The position numbers and the translations under genes were made by a program. Positions 1 through 4,780 of a stretch of 5,079 nucleotides of DNA are shown here, piece by piece (within the stretch, counting starts at the first letter, position 1; each line of letters starts with the position of its first letter). Below the pieces are notes generated by a model, which was not told the origin of the DNA, searched no databases, and saw only the letters and a program-made list of their open reading frames with translations. This DNA comes from Boseongicola sp. GTDB taxonomy: Bacteria > Pseudomonadota > Alphaproteobacteria > Rhodobacterales > Rhodobacteraceae. The DNA lies in the NCBI GenBank assembly GCA_013042895.1, contig JABDPD010000385.1, positions 1 through 5,079 on the forward strand. Direction: 5' to 3'.

Positions 1-93
1 AATGCGAAGACTTGGGTTTTAACGCGTCAGGCCACATATGTAGGGTCACAAAGAGGCCGCGTCCACCGGCGGGCCTGCGACGAAGAGGATCAA
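1..93. other. Region upstream of fxsA, no gene assigned
   Basis: No convincing gene is visible in these 93 bases. A minus-strand frame starting with the ATG at 37-35 stays open to the window edge, but its dozen residues are too few to identify. A GAGG ribosome-binding site at 85-88 sits 5 bases before the fxsA start. Only a weak promoter match is visible (TTGGGT at 12-17 with CATATG at 35-40, 17-base spacer), which I do not call. Confidence 0.4.
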
Positions 94-561
94 ATGCGCC
101 TGTTTTTGCTATTTTTGCTCGTGCCACTCATCGAAATCGCGCTGTTTATCCAGATCGGCGGTTTGATCGGCTTATTTCCGACACTCGCGATTGTGATAAT
201 CACAGCGGTTTTGGGAACGTTTCTCGTCCGAAGTCAGGGCCTTCAGGTCATTAAACAGGTGCGCGGCTCTTTCGAAGAGCTTAGCGATCCCACCGAACCT
301 CTGGCTCACGGAGCAATGATTCTGTTTTCCGGTGCGCTTCTCCTCACCCCCGGTTTCTTCACGGATGCCGTCGGTTTCGCTCTCTTGGTTCCGGGCATAA
401 GAGGTAGCGTCTACCGCGCCATTCGCAGTCGCATCAATGTCCAGAGTTTTGAGTACGGCACCAATCAACGCCCGTCGCAGGACGATGGCGTGATCGACGC
501 CGAATACGAAGATCTTGACGCGCCGCACCCAAAAGGTCCGTCAGGCTGGACCCGCCATTGA
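94..561 (+). CDS. fxsA: FxsA family membrane protein
   Basis: The 155-residue product matches the FxsA family of small cytoplasmic-membrane proteins. In E. coli, overproduced FxsA relieves exclusion of phage T7 by the F plasmid; its normal job is unknown. Residues 3-21 and about 24-45 form a hydrophobic hairpin with the usual VPLIEI start (10-15). Residues 72-101 form a further hydrophobic stretch with the family signature LLLTPGFFTD (82-91) followed by GFALLVPGIR (94-103). The C-terminal third is polar and acidic (EYEDLD near 137-142), presumably cytoplasmic and poorly conserved. The ATG at 94 has GAGG at 85-88 and the product begins exactly where the family begins. secB follows 34 to 61 bases downstream on the same strand, so co-transcription is likely. 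A function in export is not implied by the sequence. Confidence 0.93.
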   Translation: MRLFLLFLLVPLIEIALFIQIGGLIGLFPTLAIVIITAVLGTFLVRSQGLQVIKQVRGSFEELSDPTEPLAHGAMILFSGALLLTPGFFTDAVGFALLVPGIRGSVYRAIRSRINVQSFEYGTNQRPSQDDGVIDAEYEDLDAPHPKGPSGWTRH

Positions 562-573
562 GGGTCACGCGGC

Positions 574-586
574 CCTCTGTTAGAGG
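574..586 (+). promoter_or_regulatory. Small hairpin covering a strong ribosome-binding site before secB
   Basis: CCTCT (574-578) and AGAGG (582-586) form a perfect 5-base stem with a 3-base loop. The right arm overlaps the AGGAGG at 584-589, a near-ideal ribosome-binding site placed 6 bases before a TTG at 596. Pairing would partly hide that site in the mRNA. A regulatory effect is inference only. Confidence 0.4.
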
Positions 587-622
587 AGGTCCGATTTGAA
601 AAACACTCAAACGGAGCATTCC

Positions 623-1129
623 ATGGCCGAGAACGAAAACGGTGCCGCACCAGCAGCACCGACGCCGCCACAAATGAAGATCCTTGGACAGTTCATCCGC
701 GACCTGTCTTTTGAAAACATTCTGTCCCAGAAGCCCATCGAGGGCGAAGTTCAACCTGACATTCAGGTTCAGGTTTCGCTCGATGCACGCAAGCGAGGCG
801 AAGGCCAGTACGAGGTGATTTCAAAGTACAACGTGACGTCCAAAAACAAGAACGGTGAAGAAACGCTTTTCGTGCTCGAGCTTGAGTACGCGGGTATCTT
901 CAAAATCGACAACATCCCTGACGAACAGTTGCATCCATTCCTGTTGATCGAATGCCCTCGCATGACATTCCCGTTTGTGCGCCGCATTGTCTCGGACATG
1001 ACTCGCGACGGTGGCTTCCCGCCGCTGAACCTCGACAACATCGACTTCATCGCGCTTTACCGCCAAACAATACAGCAAAGACAACAGGCGCAAGCCGCCG
1101 CCGATGGCGACGCGCCGAAAGTCAGCTAA
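623..1129 (+). CDS. secB: Protein-export chaperone SecB
   Basis: SecB is a cytoplasmic tetrameric chaperone that holds precursor proteins unfolded and hands them to SecA for Sec export. The 168-residue product shows family landmarks: DLSFEN (27-32), the beta-strand segment LELEYAGIF (85-93), ECPRMTFPFVRRIVSD (110-125), GGFPPLNLDNIDF (130-142) and ALY (144-146). A polar, Gln/Ala-rich tail follows, as is common in alphaproteobacterial SecB. I chose the ATG at 623 because GGAG lies at 613-616 and MAEN is a typical alphaproteobacterial SecB beginning. A TTG at 596 is in frame, has a still stronger AGGAGG at 584-589, and would add nine residues (start MKNTQTEHS), so the start is not settled. The stop lies inside the 3' end of the convergent dnaQ. 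Confidence 0.95.
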   Translation: MAENENGAAPAAPTPPQMKILGQFIRDLSFENILSQKPIEGEVQPDIQVQVSLDARKRGEGQYEVISKYNVTSKNKNGEETLFVLELEYAGIFKIDNIPDEQLHPFLLIECPRMTFPFVRRIVSDMTRDGGFPPLNLDNIDFIALYRQTIQQRQQAQAAADGDAPKVS

Positions 1130-1814
1130 AACGCGACCAAACCGCGTTTTCGCCCATGCCATCAATCATGGCGGCATGGGCAGACTTTTCTTCCGCAGTA
1201 AGCCGCGAGGGCAGGGGGTTCGGGCGTTGCGCTACCCGCTCCTGCGCGGGTGAAACCGTTTCTTCAGCCTGCGAATCCGCCGTCGAAAGCGCAAAGTCAG
1301 GCTGCCTCCCACCGATCATCTCCAGATAGACTTCCGCCAGGATTTCACTGTCCAAAAGCGCGCCATGCAACGTTCGCGCCGTATTATCTATTCCATATCG
1401 CCGGCATAGCGCATCAAGCGACGCCGGCGAGCCTGGAAACTTCTTTCGCGCAATTGCAAGTGTATCAATCGCCTGATCCCAAGGGATCGCAGGCAACCCA
1501 ACCCAGCCAAGCTCAGCATTGAGAAACTTAATGTCGAAAGCGGCGTTGTGGATCACCAATTTGGCGTCCCCAATGAAGTCAATGAAGTTCTGCGCGATAG
1601 CCTTGAAAACGGGCTTATCCCGCAGAAAGTCGTCGCCGAGCCCATGAACCTGAAACGCATCATCCGGCATCGAGCGCTCGGGGTTAATATATTGGTGGTA
1701 GGTTCTTCCGGTCGGCACATGCCGCATCAGCTCAACCGCCCCAATCTCAACAATTCGGTCCCCGCTTTGCGGATCAAAGCCAGTGGTTTCGGTATCGAGA
1801 ACGATTTCACGCAT
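1122..1814 (-). CDS. dnaQ: DNA polymerase III epsilon subunit, 3'-5' proofreading exonuclease
   Basis: Epsilon binds the alpha polymerase subunit in the Pol III core and removes misincorporated bases. All five DEDDh catalytic residues are present: D7 and E9 in DTETTG (Exo I, 7-12), D94 in HNAAFD (Exo II, 89-94), and H150 and D155 in [14 protein letters not shown] (Exo III, 150-163). After the nuclease domain (about 1-165) comes a low-complexity Ala/Pro/Gln linker (about 170-205) and a conserved-looking tail around [13 protein letters not shown]. In E. coli the C-terminal part of epsilon contacts alpha, and I infer the same here. The length (230) is close to E. coli DnaQ (243). The start overlaps the coaE stop by 8 bases, which fits translational coupling. 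It is the last gene of the maf-aroE-coaE-dnaQ block and converges on secB with an 8-base overlap. Confidence 0.96.
   Translation of the reverse strand: MREIVLDTETTGFDPQSGDRIVEIGAVELMRHVPTGRTYHQYINPERSMPDDAFQVHGLGDDFLRDKPVFKAIAQNFIDFIGDAKLVIHNAAFDIKFLNAELGWVGLPAIPWDQAIDTLAIARKKFPGSPASLDALCRRYGIDNTARTLHGALLDSEILAEVYLEMIGGRQPDFALSTADSQAEETVSPAQERVAQRPNPLPSRLTAEEKSAHAAMIDGMGENAVWSRFS
1128..1150. terminator. Symmetric terminator-like hairpin at the secB/dnaQ junction
   Basis: AAAACGCG (1128-1135) and CGCGTTTT (1143-1150) are perfect 8-base complements around a 7-base loop. The stem has a CGCG core and ends in T4 when read on either strand, the layout of a bidirectional intrinsic terminator. It begins inside the secB stop codon and lies within the last codons of dnaQ. 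It suits secB better: on the dnaQ side the T run comes before the dnaQ stop codon. The GC core is short, so its strength is uncertain. Confidence 0.55.
1152..1192 (+). terminator. Second terminator-like hairpin for secB, inside dnaQ
   Basis: GCCCATGCC (1152-1160) and GGCATGGGC (1173-1181) form a perfect 9-base GC-rich stem with a 12-base loop. A T-rich stretch follows (TTTTCTT at 1186-1192, four bases after the stem). Read on the plus strand it could serve as a backup intrinsic terminator for secB. The same bases encode the [11 protein letters not shown] region of DnaQ, so the repeat could partly reflect codon choice. Confidence 0.45.
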
Positions 1815-2406
1815 CAGTCAGTCTGCCCTTAATCTCTTTCAACACATCATGAACGGCAGCACGGGCAGCCTCAACCGTCGTTGTCTCGATAACGAAATCA
1901 GCACGCTCTCTTTTTTCACCGTCGGGAAGTTGTTTAGAAAGTATCATCTGAAATTTTTCTTCACTCATCCCAGGTCGTTCAAGTACCCGGCGCCTTTGTT
2001 CGGCGACAGGTGCGGAAACAACCACAACAGCATCCACCGTAGCATCTGCTCCAGTTTCAAAAAGGAGCGGTACATCCACCAGAACAATAGGATCTCCCGA
2101 AAGCGCAAGAAAGGCCTCACGGTCCTCCGCCACCAAAGGATGAACTACGCCCTCGATCAGCTTCAAAAGCTCGGCGTCGCCCGCTATTTTATCCGACAAA
2201 ACACCGCGATCCACAGTCCCATCATGGACAGCGTCCGGCACTAGCCGCGTAATATCCTCAACTGCCGCGCCGCCAAGTCCATAGAGTCGATGGACTGCCT
2301 CATCGGCACTCCAGATTGGTAAGCCCGCATCGCGAAAAATCTCGGCTGTCGTCGTTTTTCCCATCCCAATTGAGCCTGTCAGGCCAATCACAAACGGACG
2401 CTTCAT
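1807..2406 (-). CDS. coaE: Dephospho-CoA kinase
   Basis: CoaE performs the last step of coenzyme A synthesis: ATP-dependent phosphorylation of the ribose 3'-hydroxyl of dephospho-CoA, in the cytoplasm. The 199-residue product has the P-loop GSIGMGKT (11-18) directly after the N-terminal beta strand FVIGLT, then the substrate-side motif [10 protein letters not shown] (33-42) with the conserved Asp35. The strand [11 protein letters not shown], around residue 110, and the lid-region motif [19 protein letters not shown] follow, and then RADFVIET near the C-terminus. The length is typical (about 200). Its ATG overlaps the aroE stop as ATGA, and its own 3' end overlaps the dnaQ start by 8 bases, indicating translational coupling across the operon. 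No key residue appears to be missing. Confidence 0.96.
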   Translation of the reverse strand: MKRPFVIGLTGSIGMGKTTTAEIFRDAGLPIWSADEAVHRLYGLGGAAVEDITRLVPDAVHDGTVDRGVLSDKIAGDAELLKLIEGVVHPLVAEDREAFLALSGDPIVLVDVPLLFETGADATVDAVVVVSAPVAEQRRRVLERPGMSEEKFQMILSKQLPDGEKRERADFVIETTTVEAARAAVHDVLKEIKGRLTDA

Positions 2407-3236
2407 GATAGTACCGCTTGGCGTGCCGCTTCATCTACTTCAGGGCGCACACCAAACCATCGTTCGAAGCCAGGCGCTGCTTGATGGAGGAGCATCCCCA
2501 ATCCATCCACTGTCTTGCAGCCCATTTGCTTCGCCTCTCTCAAAAGGCGCGTTTCCAATGGTGTATAAACCAGATCCGTCACAACTGCGTCGTGGGACAA
2601 CGCATCCAGAGGGATACGCATCTCTGGCTTTCCAACCATGCCAAGCGAAGATGTATTCACAACGGTGGCCGCCCCCTCAAGCATGTTTCCTGCTTGTACC
2701 CAGTCGAACACCTGGATCTTCGTTCCAAACTCTTGTCGCAGAGCGTCCGCCCGCGTTTTTGTCCTGTTCGACAAGCGAATTTCCGGCACACCGCTGTCAA
2801 TCAGAGCGGCAAGCACTGCCCGTGCCGCACCGCCGGCTCCAATAACGGCAGCAGGCCCGGAAGTTGGGTCCCAGCTTCCATCCTCTTGCCGAAGATTTTC
2901 AACGAACCCATACCCATCGGTATTGTCAGCATGTATCTTTCCGTCCTTACGGAAAATCAACGTGTTAGCGGCGCCGATTAGCGCTGCCCGGTCCGTAACT
3001 AGATCTGCAATTGCCAAAACACGCTCTTTGTGAGGAATGGTCACGTTCAATCCAACGAAGCCCGCTTTCGGCAATGCGCGAAGTGTCCCTTCCAAATCAT
3101 CAGAAGCGATCTCCATCGGAATATAGTGGCCACGCAGACCGTAACGGTTGAGCCAATAACCATGGAGTTTTGGTGACTTCGAGTGCGCGATTGGTGAACC
3201 GATCACCCCAGCCAAAGGAATTCGTTGATCTGTCAT
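2403..3236 (-). CDS. aroE: Shikimate dehydrogenase (NADP+)
   Basis: AroE reduces 3-dehydroshikimate to shikimate with NADPH, the fourth step of the shikimate pathway to chorismate. The 277-residue product contains the substrate-binding motif SKSP (19-22), NVTIPHKE (64-71) with the expected catalytic Lys70, Asn91 in AANT, and DNTDG (104-108) with the expected catalytic Asp107. The nucleotide-binding GAGGAAR lies at 133-139. SNRT (156-159) follows, where Arg158 and Thr159 fit NADP(H) preference. The C-terminal [19 protein letters not shown] block includes the usual substrate-contacting Gln. The length matches the E. coli enzyme (272). It has 4-base ATGA overlaps at both ends, with maf upstream and coaE downstream. 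This is AroE itself rather than YdiB or a quinate dehydrogenase, judging by the NRT motif and the operon. Confidence 0.96.
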   Translation of the reverse strand: MTDQRIPLAGVIGSPIAHSKSPKLHGYWLNRYGLRGHYIPMEIASDDLEGTLRALPKAGFVGLNVTIPHKERVLAIADLVTDRAALIGAANTLIFRKDGKIHADNTDGYGFVENLRQEDGSWDPTSGPAAVIGAGGAARAVLAALIDSGVPEIRLSNRTKTRADALRQEFGTKIQVFDWVQAGNMLEGAATVVNTSSLGMVGKPEMRIPLDALSHDAVVTDLVYTPLETRLLREAKQMGCKTVDGLGMLLHQAAPGFERWFGVRPEVDEAARQAVLS

Positions 3237-3829
3237 CTTGGCAAAGTGCCGCGCAAAGTCAGATAGGACAAGAGCTCAACAAGTGGTAGACCAAGAACTG
3301 TGAAGTAATCCCCATCAACCCGGCTCATCAGCCGGACGCCTTCTTCCTCCAGTTTATAGCCGCCAACGGAATGTCGAATACTCTCCCAGTTGCGCTCAAC
3401 ATATGCTGCCAGATAGGCATCAGAAGCATCCCGCATTATCAATCTCGCAACCCCTACATGTCTCCAAACTGGCTTTTCACCCTCGTAGATCACCGCGGCA
3501 GAGAGCAAACAATGCCGGTTGCCACGCATTTCCTTCAGAAGGGCCAAGGCCTCCTCGGCGGTTTTGGACTTTGAGATCAGGCGACCATCAAACTCGAGCA
3601 CCTGATCGCAACCAAGCACTAGGCTTCGCCCGCCCTTAAATGCGACCTTGCGCGCCTTCGCCTCCGCCAAAGCATCCGCCACATCGCGCGGTTTTGCACC
3701 TTCTGCCAGAAGCGATGATCTAATAGTGTCCTCGTCAATCCGTGCGGCGACAGTGTCGATTTCAAGACCTGCGTTTCTCAATAGCGTGACGCGAATCTCT
3801 GAAGTTGATGCAAGTGTCAGGTGAGTCAT
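3233..3829 (-). CDS. maf: Maf family nucleotide pyrophosphatase, YceF-like
   Basis: Maf proteins hydrolyse non-canonical or modified nucleoside triphosphates to monophosphates and pyrophosphate. The 198-residue product (from the ATG at 3829) has LASTSEIR (6-13), a variant of the usual LASxSPRR, then IDE (31-33). The expected active-site residues follow: Lys58 in AEAKA, Asp75 in GCDQV (73-77) and Lys87. The end carries GGYKLEEEG (155-163) and VLGLPLVELL (177-186). GxDQV and the GYKLEEEG form resemble E. coli YceF (m7GTP pyrophosphatase) more than YhdE, so activity on m7GTP is possible but inferred. A longer frame begins at a TTG at 3922. I reject it because the family starts at MTHLTLAST, there is no ribosome-binding site before the TTG, and the added 31 codons overlap DnaA-box-like sites. 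The ATG at 3829 also lacks a clear Shine-Dalgarno sequence. It is the first gene of the leftward operon. Confidence 0.92.
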   Translation of the reverse strand: MTHLTLASTSEIRVTLLRNAGLEIDTVAARIDEDTIRSSLLAEGAKPRDVADALAEAKARKVAFKGGRSLVLGCDQVLEFDGRLISKSKTAEEALALLKEMRGNRHCLLSAAVIYEGEKPVWRHVGVARLIMRDASDAYLAAYVERNWESIRHSVGGYKLEEEGVRLMSRVDGDYFTVLGLPLVELLSYLTLRGTLPR

Positions 3830-3830
3830 T

Positions 3831-3839
3831 TGTGGACAG
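3831..3839 (-). promoter_or_regulatory. DnaA-box-like site 1
   Basis: Minus strand reads CTGTCCACA, 7 of 9 matches to TTATCCACA. It is identical to site 8 at 4153-4161 and lies directly before the maf start codon, so DnaA bound here could also affect maf transcription or be affected by it. Confidence 0.5.
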
Positions 3840-3842
3840 TCA

Positions 3843-3851
3843 TGTGGGTAA
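3843..3851 (-). promoter_or_regulatory. DnaA-box-like site 2
   Basis: Minus strand reads TTACCCACA, 8 of 9 matches to TTATCCACA, one of the three best boxes in the region. It is spaced 12 bases start-to-start from site 1 and has the same orientation. Confidence 0.65.
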
Positions 3852-3878
3852 ACCTGTGAGCCGCTGAGCATATAGAAA

Positions 3879-3887
3879 TGTGGATTT
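3879..3887 (-). promoter_or_regulatory. DnaA-box-like site 3
   Basis: Minus strand reads AAATCCACA, 7 of 9 matches with the core ATCCACA intact. It is the third same-orientation site in the maf-side cluster. Confidence 0.5.
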
Positions 3888-3984
3888 CCATTCTCGTCGC
3901 ATTCTACCCACGGCTTTGGCAAGCGCTACGCTACTTGGCGGATACTTGTTCTATGTGCAAAACGGCACCATGCATCATGTGTGT

Positions 3985-3994
3985 AGCTTAAGCT
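3985..3994. repeat. 10-base perfect palindrome
   Basis: AGCTTAAGCT is its own reverse complement. It lies 6 bases to the left of the left arm of the long inverted repeat. It could bind a dimeric protein, but no known operator is recognised. Confidence 0.4.
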
Positions 3995-4013
3995 CAGAGA
4001 ATTAATCCCAGAG

Positions 4014-4022
4014 TTATCAACA
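4014..4022 (+). promoter_or_regulatory. DnaA-box-like site 4
   Basis: TTATCAACA matches TTATCCACA at 8 of 9 positions and is a known functional type of variant box in other bacteria. It sits immediately left of the pyrimidine-rich and AT-rich core, where initiator binding next to the unwinding element would be expected. Confidence 0.65.
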
Positions 4023-4040
4023 GACCCTTTTTTCCGCTTT

Positions 4041-4073
4041 TCTATTAAATATTTGAAATTAAACAGTATTAAT
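4041..4073. other. AT-rich core, candidate DNA-unwinding element
   Basis: Only 4 of these 33 bases are G or C. The stretch includes the palindrome AAATATTT (4047-4054) and three TTAA tetramers (4045, 4059, 4069). A run of pyrimidines (4025-4043, interrupted once) precedes it. It lies near the centre of the 11-base inverted repeat. Role as the unwinding element is inferred from composition and position. Confidence 0.55.
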
Positions 4074-4075
4074 GG

Positions 4076-4084
4076 TGTTCCACA
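4076..4084 (+). promoter_or_regulatory. DnaA-box-like site 5 (weak)
   Basis: TGTTCCACA matches TTATCCACA at 7 of 9 positions, with both mismatches in the first three bases. It directly follows the AT-rich core on the right. Confidence 0.35.
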
Positions 4085-4090
4085 CATTTA

Positions 4091-4119
4091 TTGGGCACGC
4101 GCAAAAAGATTTCCATACT
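4091..4119 (+). promoter_or_regulatory. Weak candidate hemJ promoter
   Basis: TTGGGC (4091-4096) and CATACT (4114-4119) are separated by 17 bases and match the sigma-70 hexamers at 3 of 6 and 4 of 6 positions. The -10 hexamer overlaps the right arm of the inverted repeat. This is the best-spaced pair I found between the core and hemJ, but it is weak. Confidence 0.25.
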
Positions 4120-4129
4120 GGGATTAATC

Positions 4130-4138
4130 AGTGGACAA
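4130..4138 (-). promoter_or_regulatory. DnaA-box-like site 6
   Basis: Minus strand reads TTGTCCACT, 7 of 9 matches to TTATCCACA. It starts 2 bases after the right arm of the inverted repeat and faces sites 7 and 8. Confidence 0.45.
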
Positions 4139-4143
4139 TTATT

Positions 4144-4152
4144 TAATCCACA
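4144..4152 (+). promoter_or_regulatory. DnaA-box-like site 7
   Basis: TAATCCACA matches TTATCCACA at 8 of 9 positions. It directly abuts site 8, giving two tandem same-orientation boxes with no spacer. Confidence 0.6.
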
Positions 4153-4161
4153 CTGTCCACA
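4153..4161 (+). promoter_or_regulatory. DnaA-box-like site 8
   Basis: CTGTCCACA, 7 of 9 matches and identical in sequence to site 1 but in opposite orientation. The two copies mark the outer ends of the DnaA-box region. Confidence 0.5.
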
Positions 4162-4192
4162 GGCCCTACATACCACATCATCTTTTTCTTTC

Positions 4193-4207
4193 TTAATAAT
4201 ATATTAA
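4193..4207. promoter_or_regulatory. CtrA-type motif TTAA-N7-TTAA
   Basis: TTAA at 4193-4196 and TTAA at 4204-4207 are separated by exactly 7 bases, the full consensus bound by the alphaproteobacterial response regulator CtrA. It ends 30 bases before the hemJ start. In Caulobacter, CtrA sites of this form silence the origin and control the adjacent promoter. The local sequence is very AT-rich, so a chance match is possible. Confidence 0.45.
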
Positions 4208-4211
4208 TAGG

Positions 4212-4217
4212 AAGGAG
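4212..4217 (+). promoter_or_regulatory. Ribosome-binding site before hemJ, unusually spaced
   Basis: AAGGAG at 4212-4217 is the only good Shine-Dalgarno sequence before hemJ. It is 8 bases from an ATG at 4226 that is out of frame with hemJ and 19 bases from the ATG at 4237 that opens the HemJ frame. No other start codon in the hemJ frame lies between them. Confidence 0.6.
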
Positions 4218-4225
4218 ACCGGGTT

Positions 4226-4288
4226 ATGAGACTTCCATGGCTGAGATACTGCAAAATACTTATCAGTGGGCAAAAGCCCTACATGTGA
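4226..4288 (+). CDS. Possible 20-codon upstream ORF overlapping hemJ
   Basis: An ATG at 4226 opens a 20-residue frame (MRLPWLRYCK then ILISGQKPYM) ending at TGA 4286-4288, inside the hemJ coding region in another frame. Its ATG is placed ideally after AAGGAG. It has no recognisable similarity. It could be a translated leader that moderates HemJ synthesis, or its start may simply be unused. I report it because the ribosome-binding site favours it, not because the peptide looks functional. Confidence 0.25.
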   Translation: MRLPWLRYCKILISGQKPYM

Positions 4289-4689
4289 TTTCTGTAATCG
4301 CGTGGATGGCAGGTCTTTTTTATCTACCGCGCCTTTTCGTTTACCATGCAGAAGTCATTGGCCAGTCTGGTAGCACCAATGAACTGTTTCAAACCATGGA
4401 GCGCCGCCTGCTTCGCGCAATAATGAATCCAGCTATGGTTTCTGCATGGCTCTTTGGTCTTCTGATGGTTGCGACACCTGATCGTATCGACTGGTCACAA
4501 GCCTGGCCTTGGATCAAGATGATTGCCGTTCTCGGAATGACTTGGTTTCATATGTGGTGCGCGAAGACTCGGAAGATCTTCGAAGGTGGGGTTAACGAAA
4601 AGCCTGGACGGTATTTTCGGATTATGAACGAAGTTCCAACGCTTTTCCTGATCGTCATCGTGATCATGGTCATCGTTCAGCCTATCTGA
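4237..4689 (+). CDS. hemJ: Protoporphyrinogen oxidase HemJ
   Basis: HemJ is a membrane haem enzyme that oxidises protoporphyrinogen IX to protoporphyrin IX, replacing HemG or HemY in many alphaproteobacteria and cyanobacteria. The 150-residue product starts with the family block KALHVISVIAWMAG (13-26) followed by LFYLPRLFVYH (27-37). It includes His16, which fits the conserved N-terminal His implicated in haem binding in cyanobacterial HemJ. MERRL (54-58), IMNP (62-65), KTRKIF (110-115) and the final RIMNEVPT (128-135) are also typical. Four hydrophobic spans are visible, at about 13-36, 66-80, 91-108 and 133-148. The length is normal. The start at 4237 is the only one in frame, but its ribosome-binding site is 19 bases away. 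It lies to the right of the putative origin, a position held by hemE in Caulobacter. rho follows after 120 bases. Confidence 0.93.
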   Translation: MAEILQNTYQWAKALHVISVIAWMAGLFYLPRLFVYHAEVIGQSGSTNELFQTMERRLLRAIMNPAMVSAWLFGLLMVATPDRIDWSQAWPWIKMIAVLGMTWFHMWCAKTRKIFEGGVNEKPGRYFRIMNEVPTLFLIVIVIMVIVQPI

Positions 4690-4695
4690 GAAACG

Positions 4696-4724
4696 TTGAC
4701 TCGAAAGCTAAGGTTCACTAGATG
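4696..4724 (+). promoter_or_regulatory. Weak candidate rho promoter
   Basis: TTGACT at 4696-4701 is a near-perfect -35 hexamer just after the hemJ stop. The best hexamer 17 bases downstream, TAGATG (4719-4724), matches TATAAT at only 3 of 6 positions. It would leave an rho leader of roughly 80 bases. Confidence 0.3.
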
Positions 4725-4730
4725 AAAGGT

Positions 4731-4751
4731 CGGTAGTCGTCCTGGCTACTG
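4731..4751 (+). promoter_or_regulatory. Hairpin in the hemJ-rho intergenic region
   Basis: CGGTAGTC (4731-4738) pairs with GGCTACTG (4744-4751) over 8 bases, including two G-U pairs, around a 5-base loop. No T run follows, so it is not a standard intrinsic terminator. It may be a structured part of the rho leader. Confidence 0.35.
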
Positions 4752-4780
4752 TGACGCTTTCTACATTCAAAATTTGTGCG

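Larger units (their letters stand above)
4001..4128. repeat. 11-base inverted repeat bracketing the AT-rich core of the putative origin
   Basis: ATTAATCCCAG at 4001-4011 is the exact reverse complement of CTGGGATTAAT at 4118-4128, with 106 bases between the arms. Just outside or beside the arms lie DnaA-box-like sites: 4014-4022 inside the left arm and 4130-4138 outside the right arm. The arms are too far apart for a simple transcriptional hairpin, so paired protein sites are more likely. Confidence 0.7.
3830..4210. other. Putative chromosomal replication origin (oriC)
   Basis: This is the only long non-coding stretch in the window, between divergent maf and hemJ. It holds about eight 9-mers matching the DnaA box TTATCCACA at 7 or 8 positions, in a left cluster (3831-3887), a middle pair (4014-4084) and a right cluster (4130-4161). 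An AT-rich core lies at 4041-4073, an 11-base inverted repeat brackets that core, and a CtrA-type motif lies at 4193-4207. In Caulobacter and relatives the origin abuts the same maf-aroE-coaE-dnaQ block, which supports the call. I found no GANTC or GATC site between 3830 and 4236. No perfect TTATCCACA is present, so the claim depends on clustering and gene order. A divergent promoter region with incidental DnaA boxes is the alternative. Confidence 0.72.

Noticed and set aside
434..754. Minus-strand frames across the fxsA-secB junction
   Set aside because: Both genes on the plus strand are clear family members, and the minus-strand products show no domain or ribosome-binding site.
1783..2244. 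A 153-codon plus-strand open frame antisense to the start of dnaQ and most of coaE
   Set aside because: The opposite strand carries a complete CoaE with all motifs. The antisense product is rich in Arg, His and Ser and has no recognisable domain, as expected for a shadow frame.
2418..2981. A 187-codon plus-strand open frame antisense to aroE
   Set aside because: It is entirely within a well-conserved aroE, has a shadow-like composition and no plausible ribosome-binding site or family.
4014..4027. Possible IHF site overlapping the DnaA-box-like site at 4014-4022
   Set aside because: TATCAA matches the first half of the IHF consensus WATCAANNNNTTR, but CCC follows where TTR is needed.
4045..4072. 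TTAA repeats in the AT-rich core as further CtrA sites
   Set aside because: The spacings are 10 and 6 bases rather than the canonical 7, and TTAA is expected often in such AT-rich DNA.
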